A stretch of 64,000 nucleotides of DNA from Ascaris suum (lineage: Eukaryota; Nematoda; Chromadorea; Rhabditida; Ascarididae): the NCBI GenBank assembly GCA_013433145.1, contig CM024172.1:6144500-6208499 (forward strand), read 5' to 3'. Numbering within the stretch: the first letter of the stretch is position 1; every line of letters starts with the position of its first letter. Both the position numbers and the translations under genes were made by a program. The notes beneath the pieces are model-generated. The model was not told where the DNA came from, did no database searches, and saw only the letters and a list, made by a program, of their open reading frames with translations. Of the stretch, positions 43,709-54,000 are shown piece by piece.

Positions 43709-44100
43709 TTATGTTGCAGAGTGTTCGATAGGATAGCTATGATTTAATGAGAGGGCTTGACCTTTTCCAGATATGCTCATTTTCACGTAGGTGATATCTG
43801 AGAGTAGCTGCAGACCTGGATCAATCTTGACTATTCGATAAGTAAAGCAGCAATTGTTGACTCCAGTAGAAGTGCTTCTCACTTGTGCGAAAATGACGTC
43901 ATTCTGCAAAATATGCAGCAACTCTCAAGCACTTGTTCGCATATACGTGCAGTACCTCGCAGGGCGCATCCGTAAATGGCAAAATTTTTGATATGAAGCA
44001 AACTTAGCTGCCAAGTTTCATAGATGCCCGTGTGACGAGGTGGGAGAGTGCCTGCTAAATCTTTGAATTGTTTGCTCCAAGTAATTTCATATAACTGCAT
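43709..44100 (-). CDS. candidate two-exon minus-strand gene, 105 residues
   Basis: Exon 1 (43956-44100) starts GGAGATGCAG and encodes 48 residues beginning MQLYEITWSKQFKDLAG, ending at CGAG|GTACTG. A 74-bp intron ends TTTCGCACAAG. Exon 2 (43709-43881) joins in phase and encodes 56 residues ending EHSAT, then TAA. The nearer acceptor TTTTGCAG is a better match but would create an immediate stop, so the later one is needed. No signal peptide or known domain is visible. The gene would be divergent from the large plus-strand gene that starts 173 bp to the right, so the two could share an upstream region. The support is two adjacent open frames plus workable splice sites. Confidence 0.3.
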
Positions 44101-44272
44101 CTCCTATTTATGCCGGCTCATAAAGTTCCTAGAAATTGGTTAGGACTGACTTAGGTGATGGAATGCCGAATCGCTATTCCAAGAGCGTCGTCATGGTAGC
44201 CATTATCTTATTCATTCGGGTCATGCTTATTCTAGGTAAGCGTTCGCGACTGACCATCGCAAGCAATCGATA

Positions 44273-47200
44273 ATGAGCGGATTTGCGTCACTGCCCGAAC
44301 TGCTGCTGTCATACATGCAGCTAACGGGTGCCGTAGCCGTTCAGCGAGCGCCGCATCTTTTTGCGGCGTTAGCGATCGTTTTGCAGGTCGCTGCAAGCGA
44401 CCTGCTGGATGAGGTGCGACAGTACCTCGGAAATAATTGGGCGTACTTCGCCCAGTTCGACGCGGAAGGAAATGGGCCCCTCTACTACGGTTCGTTTCAA
44501 CCTTTAAATTCACATTTTATTCGCTTTTTTTTTTTTTTTTTGATTTAAGCGATGTGTATACTTGTTGCACGTCTGCAGTGAGCAGGCCTTAAAATAATTA
44601 TGCCATTGTTAATGGAAGAACATGCGCATTTCTTGCAAAGTTTTTTCACTGGGGGGGGATTTTTGTGAGTCGTATTCGGTTTTAAATTAGACCCGCTGCA
44701 GTAACTCTCTAAATCGGCACTCTCTAGTCAATAATAAGGATGGCTGCGCCTAAAATTCCTGTATCTGCATAGAAGTAGAATGGGAATTATTTTTAACGAC
44801 ATGATTGGCCCCAAACCACCGCTTCAGTGAATGAACAATGAGGCCATCGATGTCAGCCCAGATTTCTGCGCACTCAGAAGAATCATTTTCAGCTCTGGAG
44901 ATGGCCAATGGACGCTGCCATGATCTCATCATCGAGGCAGTATGCCGGATGAAAGGGATCCAGATAATGGCACGGCGTCTCCATGAGCCAATCGGCAACA
45001 GTGCCATCTTTGGTTGCCGAGGGCCGATCTTCGAAGTAGTGGAGGCGAACGATCAGTGGTTCACCTTGTCGGAAAGAATTGTCCCGGTAAGCTGGAGCTC
45101 TTCATTTGTTATTTGTTGAAGTATTCTTTTATTTATTGCAAATGATAGCTGCAAAGTTTTGTCAAAGCATCTATGATGGAGCATTAGCTGTCGCTGTGTC
45201 CTTGAGTGGGAAAAAATTTTCCGTCGAAAGCTATAAGGGAGCATCAAGAGATGCCTTTGTTGAGGTTATGGCAACTTCTTACACGTTTATAATTTAGTGG
45301 ATCGAAAGAGTTCACGGCCTCTCAGAACCGGGACAATCGATTGACATCACTGAATCGAGCAGGCCTGGCACAAGCCGTGACGACGAGAAGACGCGCGTCG
45401 GGCAAATAGCGTCAGGAAAAGTATGCAAGCATCGACCCAATCCGAAGGTACGCTTCTGTAATCTGGGAAATCGGCCCCACTTCAAACTACAGGGTCTCCA
45501 CCTCTTTTAGCTGAAGGCAGCATTTTTCTTAGACGTAATCTGGAAAAGCTACATGTGGGTATGAGGGTGATGACATATTTCGACATTCCATTCACTAGCC
45601 AGATTGGTATTGTTGGACGTGCAGTTCTTCGAGCACGCGCTTGCAAATTTCACATTAAAAATTTGGTTGATAGGCAATATATGCTTGAAATGACTCAAAT
45701 CTTTTGCCGTTCAGGTGAAGCTCTTCGCAAGGCTGCCCCATTTCCATCGCACTATTAGTGCCGCTCAACAAAGAGCAGCGCACATTTTGCGATTGGCTAA
45801 AAGGGCGCTTCGTCATAGAGTCCACTTGGACCGCGATACTGCCGTCGTCGATATCACGCCGTTGGCGCAAAGAACGGCAGGGGCATCGACGATGTTGGAC
45901 GACGCAACACGCCGAGTAAGTTGTAGCATTAGCTTCCTACTGCTCATGATTGAGTAGGGCATTAATCTCAGCAGCTGACTTCATATGCTTTCTCTGGCAG
46001 AAAAGAAGCATTTGTGATATTTTGATATATTAAAAGCGGTTTCAGAGCGGTCAAGAAAGGCAGGCAGTCGTCGCTGAGGCAGCGCCACACGAAGATCGAG
46101 AAAGGCGGGAGTCAGGAATTGAAGAGAACGTCAACCCGGTGGCCGATCTGCGTGTTGTGGATCCGGTTGACGAGGTTCTCCCCGCCATGCAAGAAGATGA
46201 ACCGGATATGGCAGATCCGGTAGTTGAGGCGCTGCCTGAGCGCGAAGAGGACGAAGCGGATGCAGCAAGCCCTTCGGAGGTGCTTCCAGCGGTCGAGCTT
46301 TTGGAGCTGCCTGAACCCCCCTACGAGATCGATGGCGGGGCATACGGTATCGTATTCTTTGTTTTATACTTCTTCTGCACCGTTCTCTGCCATAGCTCAT
46401 GATATGTTTAATGCTTCTATGATGAAACAGTAATCTAGTAAATTCATGTCGGCACTTCTCTGTCTGTAACAGAGAGGCTAGATTACCGTCTACTTCAATC
46501 GCAACGAATTTCTCATGGCTTTTCATATATACCGCAGAACTAGTCTGCATAAGCTTGTTATGCTATTTCGATTTCAAAAGAAATTATTGATTTGTTCGTT
46601 GCGAACGAATGTTTGAATGAGTCAATAAAGTGTTCCACTGGGAAGAGCCCAGAATGTGGGTGCTTTGGAAATGCAATAACTCTTTGCTTTCAGTGTGCCG
46701 ATTACCTCGATGCCCGTCGCACAACAAACGGTTCGGGTCGCTCAAGGCGTGGAAGCTGCACGCATCGCACACGGGCACTCACATCGCGCAGGGTATGCCA
46801 CTTTTACTGCAAATTTTATCTTCATCTTTATCTAATGAAATCGGGCAGGTACGTAGTAAATAGTAAATGTCACACGTTATGACTACATCTAGTCTGATTC
46901 ATCCTTGGGTATGGACCAGTAAGACTTTCTGCGGTAGCTCAATGGCAAGGGATTTGCCTGAAAAGTGAAGGCATTCTTTAGGCGTGATATATCTAATCTG
47001 AGTCTCTCAATTGTTTCTTCCGATGGCGTGAAACGGGTCTCTTTATAGGTTCAGATGTTAGAAACACTTGAATGAATTTTTTGATTGAATTCTGCATCCA
47101 CATGCACTATGAGGTGACTTTGTTCGATCTGAAAGCGATATCTTTCGCTGCGTGTTGTTAATCCATTTTCCAACCGACGATGTTTTTAGACGATTTATAT

Positions 47201-48341
47201 TGACTTACTCCTTTAAGATAAGCTATTGTTTTTTGTTCCAGCTTTCATATGAGAAAGTGTTTACTAAACAACGACTGGAACATATGTATCATTTTTTAAG
47301 GATACTGCACCGGGTGCAATCACTATGTGATGACTCCACCGGAGGCGGGCCCTGTCGAAATGAAGGTAAGCTTGCTGCAGTTGCAATACGGGAGCTATAT
47401 TGATCAGTGTGACATATATCGGGAAAAACGTATTTGTTTCTTGCGCAGTGAAAGCAAACCTCACCTCAAAAACCTTACTTTTTTGTTTAGTTCTCACTTA
47501 AATATTTCGGGAAGTAAAATGGAGATATCTATTCAATAGGAATGGAATTGAGCGATGAAATTCTTTCAGTCTTTGACAATTAGTTTATTGCTGCACCATC
47601 AGTAAGCGGAACGGATGGGCATTTGAGGAAGCATGATTACAACAAAGCAAAATGAAATTTTCATTTGTCTTCGTCTTCTAGGTGTGGCTACGGGCACACA
47701 AAGAAGAGCGATGTGAGGGCGCCTCCAGGCAGGTGATAAAGGAGAGGCGCCGTGAGTTGTTGCGTCTGGAGAGTTTGCGGCGTGACACGACCCACCTTCT
47801 GCTCCCCGGTACGTGAACACATATGAAACGTTCTTATTTCCCTGTTTCTTTCAACCGTCTCAAGTCTAAGGCAGTTTTCTTTCGCTGCTTTGGAAGGCGT
47901 AAGCAAGCTTCCATCAGCCTAATATCGAAGTGAGACCTTGTGAGATATACTCGATTAGTGTGTGAGCAGTGCCAGATTGGTCAACTTTAATGAGAGATGG
48001 TCCAATTCATGCATATCTAGTTTCCAAGGGTGAAGTATTTTCAATACAGGAGTACTTCGACCTCCCGAGCACATGAGCTCTAAATGCATGTCGTCCGTAT
48101 GTTGTTCTGTTCGAGTTATAGGCGAAGTCTAGCGCTTTTAAAACGATCGAATACTGAGTTCTTTCCAGGAGGGTTGGAGGAGACGGCCGAGGCTGAGCGA
48201 CGGGTTGCACGCAAGCGTGCATATCCGACTGAAGATGAGAGGAGGCTGGGGTTGTGTCTTTGCTACGTGAAGCACTTCAAGGCGACCAACCCTGGCCGTC
48301 TTCAGGAGATCGCAGCCGACTTTGAGCTCTCCGTCGATTGA
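44273..48341 (+). CDS. nine-exon gene: degenerate OTU-like domain, acidic repeats, two zinc-binding motifs
   Basis: Exons: 44273-44489, 44893-45086, 45298-45447, 45715-45915, 46046-46346, 46694-46792, 47301-47365, 47682-47808 and 48169-48341. Together they give 1,527 nt, 508 residues and TGA. All eight junctions are GT..AG and keep phase. Residues ~20-131 resemble an OTU cysteine-protease fold: APHLFAALAIVL fits the catalytic-Cys helix, DEVRQYLGNNWAYF the following helix, and MANGRCHDLIIEA the central strand. But His28 stands where the Cys is expected and DQW (126-128) where the His is expected, so it is probably inactive. Residues 138-254 are basic. Residues 293-346 are three 18-residue acidic repeats. 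Residues 356-384 form a C2H2-like finger (Cys356, Cys361, Phe368, His377, His380 or 384). Cys390, Cys393, His415 and Cys420 form a second motif. The tail is Arg/Glu-rich. The start is the first ATG of the open exon; an upstream exon is possible. A nuclear or nucleic-acid-binding role is inferred. Confidence 0.75.
45157..45264 (+). CDS. possible cassette exon within intron 2 of the OTU-like gene
   Basis: This 108-nt (36-codon) open segment lies between exons 2 and 3. It begins after GCTGCAAAG and ends GAG|GTTATG. It is phase 0 at both ends, so inclusion would insert residues beginning FCQSIYDGALAVAVS without changing frame. Its base composition is less AT-rich than typical introns here. Both splice sites are weak; the better acceptor ATGATAG just upstream gives the wrong phase. 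It may equally be ordinary intron sequence that happens to be open. Confidence 0.25.
46160..46321 (+). repeat. 54-bp coding tandem repeat, three copies
   Basis: Three in-frame 54-bp units (46160-46213, 46214-46267, 46268-46321) in exon 5 of the OTU-like gene. They encode DPVDEVLPAMQEDEPDMA, DPVVEALPEREEDEADAA and SPSEVLPAVELLELPEPP. The first two are clearly homologous in DNA (GATCCGGT, GAACCGGAT/GAAGCGGAT); the third is more diverged. The conserved core is E(V/A)LP followed by an acidic stretch. Confidence 0.8.
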
Positions 48342-48893
48342 GGCGAATAGAGTGGGAGAGCCCTCCTCCTTCTCCGCAGACTGCCCTCCTCTTCCCTGCC
48401 TTAACAGAGTGATTTTATTTTTTCTGATGATGGTTTTTTTAACGTTATGTTTTCACCACATGGTTTTTACGTTTCTAGCATGTTACATTTATTCTTGTTC
48501 GTTACTATCCCTTTACATTCTTCTGTAACATTTTATAGTCTTTTGCTCACTTTATGTTGCGTTCTTCTACTTCAGTGTTTTCCTACTATGTGTTTTGCTG
48601 CGTTGCTTTTTATATGGAAATCATGCCAGACCGTTGTAGGGACGTGGATGAAAATCGATGTGATTGAGTTGAATTCCTCTTAAAATTTAATGAATTTTTC
48701 TGAAGCGTTTGTTGGTTGTGTCGGGCTGGGACGACCTTTCTCGGAAAGTAGGCTGTGTTGAGTACACCATGATGGGATGTGGCATGATTGATATTTGTTC
48801 ATTTTTAACCTGATGTAAATATGCTTTTCTTGTACATTTGTATTGATGTTTTTCATTAATAACCAACCACTGGCATATGTTTATGGGCTGCAG
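48342..48893. other. T-rich 3' flank of the OTU-like gene
   Basis: T-rich sequence after the TGA at 48341, probably 3' UTR and intergenic. No canonical AATAAA was seen; AATGAA near 48690 is a possible weak polyadenylation signal. An open frame (48447-48683) here is Phe/Leu/Cys-rich, as expected of T-rich sequence, and is not called. Confidence 0.5.
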
Positions 48894-49793
48894 CTTTTCA
48901 CAATTCCACTATTATTTGTGCCTTCATTTTCACGGTAAGGTTTTACGTTTTTTCGAGAAATATTTCAACATTGTTAGAGGGAATTGTTAGAACAGGAAGG
49001 CGCAGACTCAATTTTCGAATTTGAAAGAAGTTTGAAGCGCGTTATGGAAAAGAATGATTTGAAGAGCTTATGTGTGGTAGTGCGACATTTAGAGAGTGAA
49101 ACGGAGCGAATTTTCTTTAAGAAGATCAGTGATAAAAACCCTCCCATTTTTAGTGGAACAAGTATTGTTTAAGTATTTTAACTTGCTTCTTCACTGAAAC
49201 GCTACGATTATTCCGTTTATGTTTGAAAACTTATTTTTTCGAGTGAATGCAAGTAACAATTGCTGCAGTTTTCCTAACATAGATGTTATAGCGATCATTT
49301 TTCGCGTGGTGTCGTGGATCGAGAAATCGTCGCTCGAGCAACGAGTGTTGCGGCTGCTAAAAGAAACCGCAGAAGTTTCTTTGGATTAGGGAGCGCAATC
49401 AGCGAGGACCAGCCTTGGTCGAATTGTCCATTACAGCAGATACAAGGGGACTTCAACACGTGGAAAATCCATAGGAAGCAATACAATCCAGGCAAGTTGA
49501 AAGGTTAGAAGAATCGCAAGCGAGAGTTATATATGATAGAATGTGTTGCACCATTTGGTCAATTTTGCAGTTCTTTTTTCTGTGCAACATTTTTGCTTTG
49601 TGCAACATTTTTGCATCATTTGCCTGTAATTCTCTATTTTTAATGATTCCGCTTCCCCCATGTCCTTCATCTCAGCGAAGTGATACAACGACAAGGCCCA
49701 ACTGTGAGCGGTCAACGGTTCAACTTCCACACGCTGAGTGCAGCCGCTCTTCAGCAATATTCCAGCGCCGACGCAACGGAAATGTGCCGTTAG
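48894..49793 (+). CDS. 3' exons of a second plus-strand gene, product unknown
   Basis: Three exons join in frame: 48978-49128, 49390-49495 and 49676-49793 (375 nt including TAG). An upstream exon ending at the strong donor CACG|GTAAGG (48934) precedes a 43-bp intron ending ATTGTTAG. That exon's start at 48894 (acceptor GGGCTGCAG) is tentative and no initiator was found. Later sites are ATCA|GTGATA with TTTGGATTAG|GG, then GGCAA|GTTGAA with TTCATCTCAG|C. The first main exon is helical and charged (RELLEQEGADSIFEFERS onward). The last exon reads EVIQRQGPTVSGQ... to ATEMCR and stop. An alternative exon at 49283-49389 (acceptor TAACATAG) also fits the phase and ends at TAG, giving a shorter tail. 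The gene lies about 550 bp downstream of the OTU-like gene on the same strand, and its stop overlaps that of the convergent minus-strand gene. No domain recognised. Confidence 0.5.
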
Positions 49794-50285
49794 TTCATTC
49801 TTCGTGAAATGAGATTTGTTGCTTTTTCTGTGATAATTACAGTTTTCTGAAATGAACTGGAACTGACTAACATCCATTTATATGTGCATTTGGGCTTGGA
49901 CAACCCATATTTGAACTTACATGGAAAATTTTTTAGAATGAAGACGTTGAAAGCGCTTTCAAATATCTGCAAAACCTGATGAGCTTTACACACGATTTTT
50001 GTGGGTTGATACGAAAAAAATCGAGGAAGAATAAGGTATTCTGTGAGAGTGGAGAGAGTATATATCTGACGTATACTCTCACTTATTACCATAAACTGAA
50101 CGAAAATCTATCACTGAGTGTTTGAATAGATCAAAACTTACGCATTTCTGGCCAAGACTTTTTGCACGTGCGTAGAATTGTCGACCACATTCTACGCATT
50201 CCTGATCGCAACCGCGAGGGGTACATTTCAATGTTATACCAGGGTGAAGGGTAGATTTTTGAGGAAATGTTCCTGAATGACACAT
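49790..50285 (-). CDS. candidate two-exon minus-strand gene with a Cys-rich N-terminus, 150 residues
   Basis: Exon 1 (50142-50285) begins AAAATGTGTC and encodes 48 residues, ending AAATGC|GTAAGT, a near-perfect donor. A 44-bp intron ends GATTTTCGTTCAG. Exon 2 (49790-50097) continues in phase for 102 residues to TAA. Exon 1 has five closely placed cysteines (KCTPRGCDQECVECGRQF, then GQKC), spaced C-x4-C-x3-C-x2-C-x13-C, which suggests zinc binding but matches no family I can name. Exon 2 is mixed, with another strong GTAAGT at about 49922 that could give an alternative end. The gene starts right beside the pyrimidine tract (purine-rich on its own strand) and ends tail to tail with the plus-strand gene, with stop codons overlapping at 49790-49793. 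Confidence 0.4.
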
Positions 50286-51000
50286 TTTCTTTTTTTTTCT
50301 TTTCTTCCTTCACATTTTCTTTTTTCTTTCCTCCTCTCCTTTCCCTCTTCTCTTCCCTCTTCTTTTTCCCATTTCCTCTTCTCTTTTCCTTCATCTTATT
50401 TTCTCATTCTTTTTTCTCTTTTCTCTCTTCTCCTATTTTTTTTCCTTTCTCTCATCTCTTTCCTCTTTTTCCTTTTTCCTTTTCTCTCTTCTCTTTTCTT
50501 TCCACCCTCTTCTCTTCGTTTTTCTATTTCTTCTCTTCTCTCTTTCATCTTTTCCATTTCTTTCTTTCTTTTTCTTTTCTCTTTCCTCTTTTTCCCTTTC
50601 TCTTTTCTCTTATCTCGTTTCTCTTCCCTCCTTTCTCTTCCTCCTCTTTTCTCTCTTTCTCTTTCCCTTCTTTTGTCTTCTTTTCTATTTTTTCCTTTCT
50701 CTCCTATCTTCTCCATCCCATTCTCTTCTGTTTTCTTTTCAATCCTCTCTTCTCTCCCACCGTTTTCTCTTCGCCTTCTCCTCTCCTTTCCCATTTTCTT
50801 TATCCTCCTTTCTTTCCGCTTTCTTCTTCCTGCTTTCCCGTCTATCGTTCCCTCTCTCTTTCTTTTTCCTCTTTTTTCCCTCCCTCATCTTCTCTCATGT
50901 CTTTTTCGTTTCTCTCTCGTCTTTCTTCTTCTCTGTTTCCACTTTTACCTCTTCTCCTTTCTTCTCTCCATTCTATTTTCTCTCTTCTCTTCTCTCATTT
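50283..51000. repeat. polypyrimidine (C/T) tract, ~720 bp
   Basis: The plus strand is overwhelmingly C and T (TTCTCT, TTTCCT, CTCTTTCC mixtures) with scattered A and rare G. It is low-complexity rather than a fixed tandem unit. It has open frames of up to ~250 codons of Phe/Ser/Leu on the plus strand and Lys/Arg/Glu on the minus strand; these are compositional and not called as genes. It separates the gene island from the right hexamer array, ending CTCATTTATAAAAATATAAAT. Long purine/pyrimidine tracts can form triplex DNA and slow replication (established property). Confidence 0.95.
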
Positions 51001-54000
51001 ATAAAAATATAAATATAAATATAAATATAAATATAAAATAAAATATAAATATAAATATAAATATAAATATAAATATAAATATAAATATAAATATAAATAT
51101 AAATATAAATATAAAAATAAATATAAATATAAATATAAATATAAATATAAATATAAATATAAATATAAATATAAAATATAAATATAAATATAAATATAAA
51201 TATAAATATAAATATAAATATAAATATAAATATAAATATAAATATAAATATAAATATAAATATAAATATAAATATAAAAATATAAATATAAATATAAATA
51301 TAAATATAAATATAAATATAAATATAAATATAAATATAAATATAAATATAAATATAAATATAAATATAAATATAAATATAAATATAAATATAAATATAAA
51401 TATAAATATAATATAAATATAAATATAAATATAAATATAAATATAAATATAAATATAAATATAAATATAAATATAAATATAAATATAAATATAAATATAA
51501 ATATAAATATAAATATAAATATAAATATAAATATAAATATAAATATAAATATAAATATAAATATAAATATAAATATAAATATAAATATAAATATAAATAT
51601 AAATATAAATATAAATATAAATATAAATATAAATATAAATATAAATATAAATATAAATATAAATATAAATATAAATATAAATATAAATATAAAATATAAA
51701 TATAAATATAAATATAAATATAAATATAAATATAAATATAAATATAAATATAAATATAAATATAAAATAAATATAAATATAAATATAAATATAAATATAA
51801 ATATAAATATAAATATAAATATAAATATAAATATAAATATAAATATAAATATAAATATATAAATATAAATATAAATATAAATATAAATATAAATATAAAT
51901 ATAAATATAAATATAAATATAAATATAAATATAAATATAAATATAAATATAAATATAAATATAAATATAAATATAAATATAAATATAAATATAAATATAA
52001 ATATAAATATAAATATAAATATAAATATAAATATAAATATAAATATAAATATAAATATAAATATAAATATAAATATAAATATAATATAATATAAATATAA
52101 ATATAAATATAAATATAAATATAAATATAAATATAAATATAAATATAAATATAAATATAAATATAAATATAAATATAAATATAAATATAAATATAAATAT
52201 AAATATAAATATAAATATAAATATAAATATAAATATAATATAAATATAAATATAAATATAAATATAAATATAAATATAAATATAAATATAAATATAAATA
52301 TAAATATAAATATAAATATAAATATAAATATAAAATATAAATATAAATATAAATATAAATATAAATATAAATATAAATATAAATATAAATATAAATATAA
52401 ATATAAATATAAATATAAATATAAATATAAATATAAATATAAATATAAATATAAATATAAATATAAATATAAATATAAATATAAATATAAATATAAATAT
52501 AAATATAAATATAAATATAAATATAAATATAAATATAAATATAAATATAAATATAAATATAAATATAAATATAAATATAAATATAAATATAAATATAAAT
52601 ATAAATATAAATATAAATATAAATATAAATATAAAATAAAAAATAAATAAAATATAAATATAAATATAAATATAATATAAATATAAATATAAATATAAAT
52701 ATAAATATAATATAAATATAAATATAAATATAAATATAAATATAAATATAAATATAAATATAAATATAAATATAAATATAAATATAAATATAAATATAAA
52801 TATAAATATAAATATAAATATAAATATAAATATAAATATAAATATAAAATAAAATAAATATAAATATAAATATAAATATAAATATAAATATAAATATAAA
52901 TATAAATATAAATATAAATATAAATATAAATATAAATATAAATATAAATATAAATATAAATATAAATATAAATATAAATATAAATATAAATATAAATATA
53001 AATATAAATATAAATATAAATATAAATATAAATATAAATATAAATATAAATATAAATATAAATATAAATATAAATATAAATAAAATATATATAAATATAA
53101 ATATAAATATAAATATAAATATAAATATAAATATAAATATAAATATAAATATAAATATAAATATAAATATAAATATAAATATAAATATAAATATAAATAT
53201 AAATATAAATATAAATATAAATATAAATATAAAATATAAATATAAATATAAATATAAATATAAATATAAATATAAATATAAATATAAATATAAATATAAA
53301 TATAAATATAAATATAAATATAAATAAAATATAAATATAAATATAAATATAAATATAAATATAAATATAAATATAAATATAAATATAAATATAAATATAA
53401 ATATAAATATAAATATAAATATAAATATAAATATAAATATAAATATAAATATAAATATAAATATAAATATAAATATAAATATAAATATAAATATAAATAT
53501 AAATATAAATATAAATATAAATATAAATATAAAATATAAATATAAATATAAATATAAATATAAATATAAATATAAATATAAATATAAATATAAATATAAA
53601 TATAAATATAAATATAAATATAAATATAAATATAAATATAAATATAAATATAAATATAAATATAAATATAAATATAAATATAAATATAAATATAAATATA
53701 AATATAAATATAAATATAAATATAAATATAAATATAAATATAAATATAAATATAAATATAAATATAAATATAAATATAAATATAAATATAAATATAAATA
53801 TAAATATAAATATAAATATAAATATAAATATAAATATAAATATAAATATAAATATAAATATAAATATAAATATAAATATAAATATAAATATAAATATAAA
53901 TATAAATATAATATAAATATAAATATAAATATAAATATAAATATAAATATAAATATAAATAAAAATATAAATATAAATATAAATATAAATATAAATATAA

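Noticed and set aside
44750..45007. Minus-strand open frame opposite exon 2 of the OTU-like gene
   Set aside because: Antisense shadow: the plus-strand exon has a good acceptor, a good donor and in-frame continuation on both sides.
45538..45575. Micro-exon after TTTTTCTTAG in intron 3 of the OTU-like gene
   Set aside because: The acceptor is good, but the phase required by flanking exons gives an immediate TAA.
46925..47030. tRNA-like A box (GTAGCTCAATGGCAAGG) in intron 6 of the OTU-like gene
   Set aside because: No matching acceptor stem and no good B box (GTTCGANTC) at the expected distance; the anticodon arm would need a 9-base loop. At best a decayed tRNA-derived fragment.
48447..48683. 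78-codon open frame downstream of the OTU-like gene
   Set aside because: Hydrophobic Phe/Leu/Cys product from T-rich sequence, located where a 3' UTR is expected, with no supporting signal.
49527..49877. 116-codon minus-strand ORF starting MDVSQFQFISENC
   Set aside because: It lies antisense to exons of the plus-strand gene that have good splice sites, and overlaps the minus-strand two-exon gene in another frame. It cannot be fully excluded but is the weaker model.
50267..51041. Open frames of up to ~250 codons in the pyrimidine tract, on both strands
   Set aside because: C/T-only sequence has no stop on the plus strand; the products are Phe/Ser/Leu or Lys/Arg/Glu low complexity.
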